Positions 17,373-25,400 of a stretch of DNA of 64,000 bases are shown in pieces (the stretch's first letter is position 1; each line of letters starts with the position of its first letter). The stretch is from NCBI RefSeq assembly GCF_002214185.1, contig NZ_CP022161.1, positions 6,889,486 to 6,953,485 of the forward strand, written 5' to 3'. Below the pieces are notes generated by a model. That model had not been told where the DNA came from. It was given only the letters and a program-made list of their open reading frames with translations, and searched no databases. The stretch is from Streptomyces capitiformicae. Lineage in GTDB: Bacteria; Actinomycetota; Actinomycetes; Streptomycetales; Streptomycetaceae. The position numbers and the translations under genes were made by a program.

Positions 17373-18487
17373 ACGGCATCCTCCTCGTCGAGATCGTCGA
17401 TGGTCCGAACCACCCACGGGGCGTCCGGGATCTCCCCCGTTCCCACCCCGGGCACCTCGACCCACTGGAAGAAGTCGCGCGCGCGGTACTGGGGAGAATC
17501 CAGCAGATCCGACATCGTCGCGACGTACCCCGACGGGATGCTCCTCGCCTGTGCGCGGGCGTACAGCTCTTTCTTCGACATCGGAAGGGTGGTCTCCTCG
17601 ACGAGCTCTTTGAGCTCTCTCTCGTGGAGCGCTCGAGAACGGGGGGTCGCGAAACGGGGATCGCCGAGGCGCGGGTCGCCCAGCATCTCCTTCACGCCGT
17701 CCCAGTCGCGGGGGGTGAAGAACAAGCCGAAGTACCCGTCGCGCGTGCGCGCGACCAGCGGCCCCCCGCCTTCGTCGCCCCGCCGTTCGATGGGCCGGCC
17801 GGTCTGAAAGGTGCTGGCGATCTTCCACTCCAGGTGCGCCGCCGCTTCGAACTCCGACGTCTCGAACGACGTGGCCTGGCCGGTCGACTGACGGTGGAAG
17901 AGTCCGATCATCACGCCGTCCAGGACGAGCAGTCCCGCCGTGGCCTGCAGGGGGTGACTGCCCAGGCGCACCGGCTCGCGGCTCGCCGAGCCGACGAGGT
18001 TCATGAAGCCGCCCGCTGCCTGCAGGAGGAGTTCGTTCGAGCGCAGGTGCGTGCGCGGTCCGTCATCGCCCCACGCCGTCACATGGCCGATGACGGCCCT
18101 ACTGGCCCGGCGACGCACGTCGTCGAGGTCGATCCCTTTCTCGCTCCACCGCGAGGTAGTCCCGGCGATGAGCACGACGTCAGCGTCGTCCAGCAGGTCG
18201 TCGAGGCGAGCGCGCGCCTCGGGCGCGCGCGGATCAAGGTCGATGGTGTCCTTGTTCTGACGCAACCAGACTCCGGCCGCCGACGGGCCGTGCTCATCGT
18301 CGCCGAGCCGCGGCCCGAGAGTGTCGAGTTCGGCCTCCTCGCCGGTGGGCACCACGCGCGTCACGTGGGCGCCCAGTCGCTCGAGGAAGCGCCCGGCGAG
18401 AGCCGTCGAGAACGTCTCCCCCAGCTCGACGACACGCGTAGAGGCCGGGAGCAGCCCGGTGACACGCGTCGAGTCGGCGGTGCTCAC
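17369..18487 (-). CDS. CaiB/BaiF CoA-transferase, shorter and divergent
   Basis: A 372-residue family III relative. RVVELGETFSTALAGRFLERLGAHVTRVVPTG and LRQNKDTIDLDPRAPEAR match the family fold, but conservation is lower than in its neighbours and the canonical NRNKR segment is altered to LRQNKD, so it may be a non-catalytic or heteromeric partner. The GTG start at 18487 overlaps the enoyl-CoA hydratase stop (GTGA). The C-terminal ARSIPSGYVATMSDLLDSPQYRARDFF is typical of the family. Confidence 0.8.
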   Translation of the reverse strand: MSTADSTRVTGLLPASTRVVELGETFSTALAGRFLERLGAHVTRVVPTGEEAELDTLGPRLGDDEHGPSAAGVWLRQNKDTIDLDPRAPEARARLDDLLDDADVVLIAGTTSRWSEKGIDLDDVRRRASRAVIGHVTAWGDDGPRTHLRSNELLLQAAGGFMNLVGSASREPVRLGSHPLQATAGLLVLDGVMIGLFHRQSTGQATSFETSEFEAAAHLEWKIASTFQTGRPIERRGDEGGGPLVARTRDGYFGLFFTPRDWDGVKEMLGDPRLGDPRFATPRSRALHERELKELVEETTLPMSKKELYARAQARSIPSGYVATMSDLLDSPQYRARDFFQWVEVPGVGTGEIPDAPWVVRTIDDLDEEDAV

Positions 18488-19293
18488 GCTCCCTGCCCCA
18501 CTCCCCGGTGACCGCGCAGGAACGCTGCGATGCCGTCGTGGGTGGCCGGCGTCTGCCCGCTGACGATGCGACCCGTCATCTCGGTGTAGGCGATCGCGTC
18601 GTCCCACGAAAGGTTCTCCATCGCCTGGATGGTGCGCTTGCCCCAGTCCAGCGCCACCGGGTTGAACGTCGCGAGCTGCTTGGCCCAGTCCGTGGCCTCG
18701 GCCAGCAGCTGGTCGTCGGGCACGACCTTGTTGACGATCGCCATGCGAAGGGCCTCGTAGGCGTCGACCCGGCGCGCCAGCAGGATGATCTGTGCCGCGT
18801 GCTTGGGCGCGAGCCGCTTCACCGCCGCCGGGCCGGCGTGAGAGGGAAATCCTCCGAAGCCCATCTCTGGTGCGCCGATCTGCGCCGATTCCGCCGCGAT
18901 GGCGAGGTCGCAGCTGTGGATGAGCGTCGATCCTCCGCCGAGGGCGTAGCCGTTGACGGCGGCGATGAAGATCGCGGGATGCGAGCGGATGTCGGCTTGC
19001 ACCTCGGTCCAGTAGTGCGTCTGCTGGCTGGAGCGCGAGGAGAACCCGTCTCCCGTCTGCTCACTGAGGTCGACTCCGGCGCAGAAGGCCGGGCCGGCAC
19101 CCGTCAGGACGACGGCCTGCTTGTCCCGGACCACGGCCAGGGCTTCGCGCAGCTGTCGCACCGCCTCGCGGCTCATCGCGTTGCGCTTGGCCGGGCGGTT
19201 CAGGGTCAGCACGGCGTACCCGTCGTGGTCGTCGATGCGCACCAGCGGCTCGTCGGGATTCTGCGTCTGTGCAGACAAGGGAGCTTCAGTCAT
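18484..19293 (-). CDS. Enoyl-CoA hydratase/isomerase (crotonase family)
   Basis: A 269-residue crotonase. It has the CoA-binding and oxyanion segments AGPAFCAGVDLSE and NGYALGGGSTLIHSCDLAIA, and the acidic residue of the second motif in APEMGFGGFP. It should hydrate an enoyl-CoA to the beta-hydroxyacyl-CoA that the thiolase/DUF35 pair could cleave. It is the first gene of the CoA operon. The ATG at 19293 has AAGGA 8 bases upstream and is preferred to two earlier in-frame ATGs. A perfect TetR-type palindrome lies 17-33 bases upstream of the start. Confidence 0.88.
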   Translation of the reverse strand: MTEAPLSAQTQNPDEPLVRIDDHDGYAVLTLNRPAKRNAMSREAVRQLREALAVVRDKQAVVLTGAGPAFCAGVDLSEQTGDGFSSRSSQQTHYWTEVQADIRSHPAIFIAAVNGYALGGGSTLIHSCDLAIAAESAQIGAPEMGFGGFPSHAGPAAVKRLAPKHAAQIILLARRVDAYEALRMAIVNKVVPDDQLLAEATDWAKQLATFNPVALDWGKRTIQAMENLSWDDAIAYTEMTGRIVSGQTPATHDGIAAFLRGHRGVGQGA

Positions 19294-19310
19294 GATCATC
19301 CTTGATTCAA

Positions 19311-19326
19311 TCAACTAGATAGTTGA
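19311..19326. promoter_or_regulatory. TetR operator, CoA operon
   Basis: TCAACTAGATAGTTGA, a perfect 7-2-7 inverted repeat. It sits between the divergent CoA operon and tetR gene, immediately upstream of the enoyl-CoA hydratase. The same 16-mer recurs exactly at 24291-24306. Confidence 0.8.
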
Positions 19327-19384
19327 AACATACTGGACGAGCGAAAGTTCCGCAACGACGAGGCCGCTGGCGACGCGGACCCGT

Positions 19385-19400
19385 CCAACCCGATGGTTGA
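19385..19400. promoter_or_regulatory. TetR operator, autoregulatory
   Basis: CCAACCCGATGGTTGA matches the consensus at 12 of 16 positions, keeping CAAC...GTTG arms. It ends 8 bases before the ATG of the tetR gene, so binding would block tetR initiation. Confidence 0.6.
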
Positions 19401-19408
19401 ATGACCCC

Positions 19409-20056
19409 ATGTCTTCTTCTTCGACACGTGCGTCCACCGAATCGGAAAACGCCTCCGCGCGCGAGCGCATCCTGGACGTGGCCGTGGAGGAGTTCTCCTC
19501 GAAGGGGTTCGCGGCGGTACGCATCGACTCGATCGCTGCGCGCGCCAACGCGAACAAGCAGCTGATCTACTACTACTTCTCGTCGAAGTCGGGCCTGTAC
19601 GACGCCGTCCTCGATCGGCTCGTCGACACGTACCGCCCCGTTTGGGCGGCGATGCGCGAGGGCACCCTCGACGACATGATCCGCCTGCGCGCCGGGCAGG
19701 CGCGCGACGGCATCACCTGGCGGCGCCTCTTGGCCTGGGAAGGCCTGGAGTACTGGGAGAACCGCGACAGTCCGGTGCATCGCGAAGACATCCGCAAGGC
19801 CGCGTACGACAATCAGCGGGAAGTGCTGGAGCACGCGCAGCAGAGCGGCGCGTTCCCCGCCGACGTCGATGCGCGCTTCGCCTCGCTGCTGCTGATCTTC
19901 GCCTCGCTGGGCCCGGCCGCCTTCCCCCAGATCACCAAGCTCGTGACGGGGCTCGAGCCCGACGACCCCGCGGTCGCCGACGGGGTCGATCAGGTCATCG
20001 CCGCGCTGCTGGCGCGCACGTCAGAGGATCAGCGCCCCTCCGGTCCCAGCCAGTAG
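19409..20056 (+). CDS. TetR-family repressor of the degradation island
   Basis: A 215-residue regulator. The N-terminal helix-turn-helix is clear: ARERILDVAVEEFSSKGFAAVRIDSIAARANANKQLIYYYFSSKSGLYDAVLDRL (about residues 14-68). A ligand-binding domain follows. The ATG at 19409 is preferred to an upstream TTG at 19397 because the family N-terminus begins there. It is divergent from the CoA operon and convergent with the aldehyde dehydrogenase, whose 3' end it overlaps by 28 bases. Palindromes before the P450, CoA, ALDH and flavoprotein genes make it the probable common repressor, released by a pathway intermediate. Confidence 0.88.
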   Translation: MSSSSTRASTESENASARERILDVAVEEFSSKGFAAVRIDSIAARANANKQLIYYYFSSKSGLYDAVLDRLVDTYRPVWAAMREGTLDDMIRLRAGQARDGITWRRLLAWEGLEYWENRDSPVHREDIRKAAYDNQREVLEHAQQSGAFPADVDARFASLLLIFASLGPAAFPQITKLVTGLEPDDPAVADGVDQVIAALLARTSEDQRPSGPSQ

Positions 20057-21531
20057 GCCTTGATGTGGGTGTACTCGTCGAACAGGTCGAGGCCCATCTC
20101 ATGACCGACGCCGCTGTTCTTGCGGCCGCCGAAAGGCACGTTCCCGCTGAAGGCGCGCCAGGTGTTGATCCACACGACGCCGACGTCGAGTCGCTCCGAC
20201 ACGCGGCGCGCGCGGTCCACGTCCGTGGTCCACAGTCCGCCCACGAGGCCGTACTCGCTTTCGTTCGCGATGCGCACGGCCTCGTCATCGGTGGCGAAGG
20301 TGATGAGCGAACCGACGGGGCCGAAGATCTCCTCCCGCCGCAGGCGCGACTGCTCGTCGGGGGTCTCGTACAGCGTGGGTTCCACGAAGAGCCCCCGGGC
20401 GATACCGAACGGCTCCGCTCCGCGGCGCCCACCGGCGACGAGCCGCGTCGTGGACTCCGACTCGGCGACGTCAAGGTAGCCGCACACCTTCGCGTACTGA
20501 GGGCGCGACGCGATCGGCCCGATGGCTGTGCCGGGGTCGAGCGGGTCGCCGATGGGTAGCGCCGCGAGGGCCTTCGTGAGCCGCTCGAGCACCTCGTCCT
20601 TGACGTCTTCGTGGACGAGGACGCGCGAGCCCGCGTTGCAGGCCTGACCGGTCCCCGCGGTGAGGCCGACGACGATACCCTCGACGGCGCGATCCAGGTC
20701 GGCATCCGCGAAGACGATGTTGGCCCCCTTGCCGCCCAGCTCGAGGGTCGTGCGAACGAGACGGCCGGCGGCGGCCTGCGCGATCCGGCGACCGGTCGCG
20801 GTCGAGCCGGTGAAGGCGATCTTGTCGATCCCCTCGTGCTCGACGAGCGCCGCGCCCGCCGCGCCAGCGCCGGTGACGACACTGATGACGCCCGGGGGGA
20901 AGCCCGCCTCGACGGCGAGTTCGACGAGCCGGATCGTCGAGACCGGAGTGACCTCGCTCGGCTTCACGATCACCGCGTTGCCGACCGCCAGGGCCGGGAA
21001 CAGCTTCCACCCGAGCAGACCGATGGGGTTGTTCCACGGGGTGATCGCCGCGACGACGCCGACGGGCACCTTCGTCGTCCACGCCCGGTGCCCCGGCATC
21101 ATCGGGGTCACGGTGTCGCCGTGGAGCGTCGTGGCGTAGTGCGCGCAGAACTCGATCGCGTTGGCGATCGAGCCCATCGCCAGGGTCATCTCGGTCAGCG
21201 TCTTGCCGTTCTCGTGCACCTGGATGCGCGCGATCTCCGCCACATGCTCGCGCACGAGAGCCGCCCAGCGCTGGAACAGCGCGAGGCGCTGGAACGGGGA
21301 GGTCTCCGCCCACGCGGGTTGGGCGGCACGGGCAGCCGCGACGGCGCGGTCGACGTCGTGCGCCGACGCTTCCGGGACGTAGCCCCACTCGGTTTCCTCG
21401 TACGGGTCGAAGCAGCGGAAGACGGCGCCGTCGGCGGCCTGCATGCTGCGACCGTCGATGATCATTCCGTATCGCCGTTCCGGGTCCATCTCCGGGAAGC
21501 GGGTCGGGGCGGTGGCGGGTGAAGTCGTCAT
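20029..21531 (-). CDS. Aldehyde dehydrogenase (NAD(P)-dependent)
   Basis: A 500-residue ALDH with TPWNNPIGL and KPSEVTP in the cofactor domain, catalytic Glu264 (LELGGK) and nucleophile Cys298 (GQACNAGSR). It should oxidise an aldehyde made by the P450 and dehydrogenase steps to an acid, the substrate for the CoA-transferases. The ATG at 21531 follows AAAGG. A TetR-type palindrome lies 44 bases upstream. It is transcribed alone and convergently with tetR. Confidence 0.92.
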   Translation of the reverse strand: MTTSPATAPTRFPEMDPERRYGMIIDGRSMQAADGAVFRCFDPYEETEWGYVPEASAHDVDRAVAAARAAQPAWAETSPFQRLALFQRWAALVREHVAEIARIQVHENGKTLTEMTLAMGSIANAIEFCAHYATTLHGDTVTPMMPGHRAWTTKVPVGVVAAITPWNNPIGLLGWKLFPALAVGNAVIVKPSEVTPVSTIRLVELAVEAGFPPGVISVVTGAGAAGAALVEHEGIDKIAFTGSTATGRRIAQAAAGRLVRTTLELGGKGANIVFADADLDRAVEGIVVGLTAGTGQACNAGSRVLVHEDVKDEVLERLTKALAALPIGDPLDPGTAIGPIASRPQYAKVCGYLDVAESESTTRLVAGGRRGAEPFGIARGLFVEPTLYETPDEQSRLRREEIFGPVGSLITFATDDEAVRIANESEYGLVGGLWTTDVDRARRVSERLDVGVVWINTWRAFSGNVPFGGRKNSGVGHEMGLDLFDEYTHIKAYWLGPEGR

Positions 21532-21574
21532 CGACCGGCCTTTCTTCGGTGCGGCGAGGGCCACCACGGCCACT

Positions 21575-21590
21575 TCAACCGCTTAGTTGA
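21575..21590. promoter_or_regulatory. TetR operator, aldehyde dehydrogenase
   Basis: TCAACCGCTTAGTTGA matches the island palindrome at 12 of 16 positions with both TCAAC and AGTTGA arms kept. It is 44 bases upstream of the ALDH start. Confidence 0.6.
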
Positions 21591-21732
21591 TTTCTTCATA
21601 CTAGGGCCGTCATTCGACACCGTCGAGTCTCGCGGTGGTCGATCGTCGAGGACGCGCCCTCAAGGACCTGCTCGGCGGTCGCACCCGCCAAGCCGGGTCG
21701 CGCGCGGCCGACGCCGACAGAGAGGAGCCACC

Positions 21733-22669
21733 GTGGACGAGCCGTTCGATGCGCGCCGAGCGGATGACCATCACCCGCACCCGGGAAGGGTGGTCGCCGT
21801 GCTCGCCGTGGCGGGCCTCGGATCGTCGTTCGCCTTCACCGCGATCACCCCCATCCAGGCGCACCTGCTCGACCTCTTCGCGTCGGGACGCGAAGAGACC
21901 GCGTGGGCCGTCACGGCGACGCTCCTCGTCGCGGCGGTCCTCACCCCGATCTCGGGGCGGCTGGCCGACACGATCGGCAAACGCCGCGTCGAGCTCGCGC
22001 TCCTCGCGCTGCTGGCCCTCGGCTCGGTCGTGTTGGCGGGCGCGCAAGCGCTGTGGATGCTCGCCCTCGGCCGCGGACTGCAGGGGGCGGCGACCGGCAC
22101 ATCATCCCGGCGGGGATCTCCATCCTCCGCGACACCGTTCCCGCGCGCCGCCTCGACACCTCGATCGCTCTGATGAGCGCGACGCTCGGCGTCGGAGGCG
22201 TCCTCGGACTGCCGATCAGCGCGATCGTCAATCAGCTCGCCGGCTGGCGCTGGACGTTCGGGGCGACCGCGGTTTCGCGGCGCTCGTGGTGGCGGCCGTC
22301 CCCGAGAGCGCGCGGCGCAGCGGCGGACGGTTCGACGCCCTGGACGCGGCGGGGTTGGCCCTCGTCACCAGTGCGCTCCTGGTGCTGCTGTCCTACGGGG
22401 CCACGTGGGGCTGGACCTCGCCGGCCACCTTCCTCACATCCGCGGCGGCGCTGATGGTGCTGGCCGGGTGGGTCGTGACCGATCTGACCTCGTTCGCGGT
22501 CGGGTTCTCGCTCTTCGCCTCGAGCATCGTCCATCCGCAGCTGCTCGAGAGGCCCCAGAGCGTCGGAGGTTTCGGCCTGTCGCTCATCGGGGCCGGCGTG
22601 GTCACGATGCCGCCGGGAGTCATCCTTGACAGAGACCGGGCGGCGCGCAACGCGGCGACCCGGGGATAG
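21733..22669 (+). pseudogene. MFS transporter pseudogene (drug/solute exporter type)
   Basis: Begins as GTG 21733 after AGAGAGGAG with a normal 14-TM DHA2-like N-terminus (GSSFAFTAITPIQAHLLDLF, TPISGRLADTIGKRRV). A frameshift near 22095 leads to IIPAGISILRDTVPARRLDTSIALMSATLGVGGVLGLPISA, and a second near 22270 to PESARRSGGRFDALDAAGLALVTSALLVLLSYGATWGW. About 150 residues also seem deleted between VLAGWVV and FAVGFSLFASSIV. The rest ends at a TAG at 22667. The transporter is non-functional, so import or export for this pathway must come from elsewhere. Confidence 0.75.
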
Positions 22670-22694
22670 CGGTGCGGCGCGAGCCGCGGAAAGA

Positions 22695-22728
22695 CGAGGG
22701 GCCGGGCGCTTTCGCACCCGACCCCTCG
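22695..22728. terminator. Hairpin terminator at the flavoprotein 3' end
   Basis: CGAGGGG (22695-22701) and CCCCTCG (22722-22728) frame an inner GGGCGC/GCACCC stem. It lies between the MFS pseudogene and the leftward flavoprotein stop and could serve both strands. Confidence 0.6.
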
Positions 22729-22737
22729 CGCGACGGC

Positions 22738-24162
22738 TCAGACCGTCAGCGCGACGGCGGCGTCACTGACGACCGCTTTGCCCGCGAGGCGCCCGAAGGT
22801 CATCGACCGCAGGCCCGAGCTGCCCGCGGGGTACTCGTTGTAGAAGATGCCGGCGATCTCCCCCGCCGCGTACAGGCCGGGGACCGGCTTGCCCGCCGGG
22901 GTGAGCACGCGGCTCGAGCCGTCGACGCGGAGCCCCCCGTAGGTGAAGCAGATGCGCGGGGCGATCGGCCACGCCGAGTAGGGCCCCTCGGTGAGAGGCG
23001 CGGCGAAGTTGCTCTTGGCCGGCGACAGGCCGCGCGTGCCGATGCCGTCCAGGGGCATGAACGGGTTGATGATGTTCCCCTCGACCGCCGCGTTGAACTC
23101 CTCCACCGTCTGCGTGAGGGCGGCGGCGTCGATGCCCAGCTGCGTCGCGAGCTCCGCGATCGTCTCGGCCACGACGGGTTCCGCCGCGCCGTCGTTCATC
23201 GCGGTCGCCCAGGGCACGGTGCGCTGGGCGCCGACGTCGATGATGGCGTACGCGGTGCCGATCTGCTTGCGGAAGATCTCGTTGGCCACCCGGTCGAACT
23301 GCAGGTCGTACCCCTGGCAAGCCTCGTCCATGAACCGACGGCCGTCGCCGTCGACGAGGATGCCGTAGTACCACGCACCCACGAGCGGTTCCGGACCGGT
23401 GACCCGCGGGTCGCACGGCTCGATGTGCGCACCGTCGAACTGTCCGGCCGTGTCCGCTCCCGCCCCGACCGCCATCCGGATGCCGTCGCCGCGGTTGTTG
23501 TCGGTTCCCGGCGACACCGTCGTGAGCTGGTGTGCATTGGGAAGGTAGCGGGTCAGCATCTCCGGGTTGCCCTCGAATCCGCCGCACGCCAGCACGACGG
23601 CGCGGGACTCCATCGTGACGATGGCGCCGTTGAGGGCCGTCACGACGAGACCGGCGATCGAGCCGTCTTCGGCCACGACGAGCTCGCGCGCGGTCGTCTC
23701 GTAGAAGAACGAACCGCCCGCGGCGGTGATTCGGGGCACGTACGCCTCGATGACCGCCCGGCCGCCGCCCTCGATGTTCCAGCTGTGACCCGACGGCGAG
23801 AAGGGGCTCGGCGAGCTCGGGGTCTGCACCCCCGCCTCGCGCAGCCACCGCAGCGTGGTGGGCACGTTGCTGCCGAACGCCTCGATGTAGTCCTCGTTGG
23901 CGCGGGCACCGGCGTTCTCCCGCACGTTCCGCTGCCACGACGGGTCCAGCTCTCCGTCGCCGGTGAGTCGCAGGTACGCGTGCGTCCACGCCGTCGAGCC
24001 GCCGCGGTCCGCCGCGGCGGCACGCTCGAGCACGGCGACCCGGAGCGACCGCCCCTCGGCTGCCGCGTCCTCGAGGGCGGCGCGCGCGGCGGACAGACCG
24101 GCGAAACCGTGTCCCACCACGACCAGGTCCCACGGACCCTTCAGTTCATCGATGATCCCCAT
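22738..24162 (-). CDS. FAD-dependent oxidoreductase (fumarate reductase/KstD-like)
   Basis: A 474-residue FAD_binding_2 flavoprotein. It has the N-terminal ADP-binding motif LVVVGHGFAGLSAARAA (residues 13-29), VVLACGGFEGNPEM in mid-protein, and the C-terminal PGLYAAGEIAGIFYNEYPAGSSGLRSMTFGRLAG. Relatives include tricarballylate dehydrogenase and ketosteroid dehydrogenases, which introduce or reduce C=C bonds. In this cluster, which lacks an acyl-CoA dehydrogenase, it could supply the unsaturation step. The ATG at 24162 is preferred (family N-terminus, GAAAGAG upstream). Two TetR palindromes lie about 110-145 bases upstream. Confidence 0.85.
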   Translation of the reverse strand: MGIIDELKGPWDLVVVGHGFAGLSAARAALEDAAAEGRSLRVAVLERAAAADRGGSTAWTHAYLRLTGDGELDPSWQRNVRENAGARANEDYIEAFGSNVPTTLRWLREAGVQTPSSPSPFSPSGHSWNIEGGGRAVIEAYVPRITAAGGSFFYETTARELVVAEDGSIAGLVVTALNGAIVTMESRAVVLACGGFEGNPEMLTRYLPNAHQLTTVSPGTDNNRGDGIRMAVGAGADTAGQFDGAHIEPCDPRVTGPEPLVGAWYYGILVDGDGRRFMDEACQGYDLQFDRVANEIFRKQIGTAYAIIDVGAQRTVPWATAMNDGAAEPVVAETIAELATQLGIDAAALTQTVEEFNAAVEGNIINPFMPLDGIGTRGLSPAKSNFAAPLTEGPYSAWPIAPRICFTYGGLRVDGSSRVLTPAGKPVPGLYAAGEIAGIFYNEYPAGSSGLRSMTFGRLAGKAVVSDAAVALTV

Positions 24163-24268
24163 GATCACTCTTTCTTGTCGTCGCTGACAAAAGCACAGGT
24201 GACTTCGAGGTCGGGCACGTCGCACGATCGAGCCTGTGCGGCGACCATAAGGCCGCTCGAGCGCGACC

Positions 24269-24284
24269 ACAACTATCTAGTTGA
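24269..24284. promoter_or_regulatory. TetR operator, flavoprotein promoter (site 1)
   Basis: ACAACTATCTAGTTGA is the reverse complement of the consensus at 15 of 16 positions. With site 2 it forms a 15-bp mirror pair separated by 6-7 bases. Confidence 0.75.
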
Positions 24285-24290
24285 TTGAAA

Positions 24291-24306
24291 TCAACTAGAT
24301 AGTTGA
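24291..24306. promoter_or_regulatory. TetR operator, flavoprotein promoter (site 2)
   Basis: TCAACTAGATAGTTGA, identical to the site at 19311. It lies between the leftward flavoprotein gene and a truncated rightward gene start at 24363. Confidence 0.8.
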
Positions 24307-24362
24307 CCGCGTGTCGCTCGCGTGCGAGGCTCGACGCACTGCGCCGCCGACCCGAGGGATTC

Positions 24363-24488
24363 ATGAGCCAGCTCGACCACAGCATTGCCGAACGACACGC
24401 GCGCCTCCTGCGCGACGAGTTCGTCGCCGTTCGCGACGAGGCCGCCGCACTCGGTCTCCCCGCCCCCAGGTGCATCGGGAGTCGTTAA
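24363..24488 (+). pseudogene. 5' fragment of an unidentified gene, cut by an IS630 remnant
   Basis: An ATG at 24363 (after CCGAGGGATTC) opens MSQLDHSIAERHARLLRDEF, a plausible N-terminus that continues about 15 residues to LGLPAP before entering sequence that belongs to the IS630 remnant on the other strand. It sits divergently behind the paired TetR operators, so it was probably a further member of the regulon. The family is not recognised. Confidence 0.45.
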
Positions 24489-24800
24489 CACCAGTTCCAC
24501 GTCATGAGTTGCGGCCCAGTCCCGGACATCGGCCGAGAAGTTGTTGGCGATGACGTAGAGCTTGTCGTCGGGCCAGCGGACTCGCAGCGACTTCAACAAC
24601 CCGAGGAACTCCTGACGCCGCTTACGATCACGGATCCGGTAGTGGATCTTCCCGGTAGCCAGATCCAGCACACCGAGCAGGTGCCGAACACCGCGGGTGC
24701 GGTGGTAGGTCGCCCGCAACCGCCTTGGCTTGTGCCGCGGGAACCAGCCCCGACCAGGGAGGGGTTCCAGCCCTGACCAGCCCGGGGTTGCGAGGAAGCG
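24480..24800 (-). mobile_element. IS630-type transposase fragment
   Basis: Reading leftwards: YHRTRGVRHLLGVLDLATGKIHYRIRDRKRRQEFLGLLKSLRVRWPDDKLYVIANNFSADVRDWAATHDVEL. This is the central DDE region of an IS630-like transposase. The position usually occupied by the second catalytic Asp (VICDNFS) reads VIANNFS, and both ends are lost. It marks the right edge of the degradation island. Confidence 0.7.
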
Positions 24801-25217
24801 CTCTCCCTGCGGGGGAGGCGCCCGCGAGGTCGGCATTTCCGCACCCAGCGTCTACCGGCACTTCAAGAACAAGGCCGAACTGGTGACCACAGTGCTCGAC
24901 GTCACCTACCACGCACTGGCCGTCGTGATGAGCGAGGCCGGCGGGTCGGCCGCTACCGGCTGATGTTCAGTCTGGAGTACGAGCCCGACCGGCCACCGAC
25001 CACCGACCACGCCTACCTCGCCGAAGTGGTCCCCGGCCGTCGGGCCGAGGCGCAGGACCTGGGTGTCCACCTGTGGACCGCCCTGCACGGTCAGCTCGTT
25101 CTGTGGCGCACCCTGCCGAGTTCCGCCGCCGGCAATGAGGCCATCCTGATCGAACTGGAGGAGTCCTTGCTGCGACGCCTGCTCCCGGTACCGGAGGTTC
25201 CGAGCCCCGCGGAGTGA
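24800..25217 (+). pseudogene. TetR-family regulator remnant
   Basis: Two frames hold parts of one regulator. The first contains the end of a helix-turn-helix, AREVGISAPSVYRHFKNKAELVTTVLDV, and ends at 24963. The second (24963-25217) gives a ligand-domain tail, LGVHLWTALHGQLVLWRTLPSS...LEESLLRRLLP. Helix 1 is missing, apparently removed by the IS630 insertion, and the frame changes near 24955. Probably non-functional and unrelated to the intact TetR at 19.4 kb. Confidence 0.65.
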
Positions 25218-25400
25218 CAGGCCAGGTCGGCACCCTGCTCCCGGAAGGTGGACGAGGTCGCCCGATCATGCGCCGCTCGATAAGTCATCGCGGCACCTCA
25301 CGCGGCGTGCCTGTACTCGTTGATGACTCCGCCGCCATCTCGTCGCTCGCGATCCGATGGGCCGCATGAGCGAGCCGGTCGAGGTCCCGCGACGGCCCGT

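Noticed and set aside
19397..19408. TTG start for the TetR gene
   Set aside because: It lies inside the operator-like palindrome, has no ribosome site, and adds four residues not typical of the family. ATG 19409 fits better.
22672..24288. 538-residue + strand frame across the flavoprotein gene
   Set aside because: Low-complexity Arg/Val/Asp-rich shadow of the FAD protein, whose ADP-binding motifs are on the - strand.
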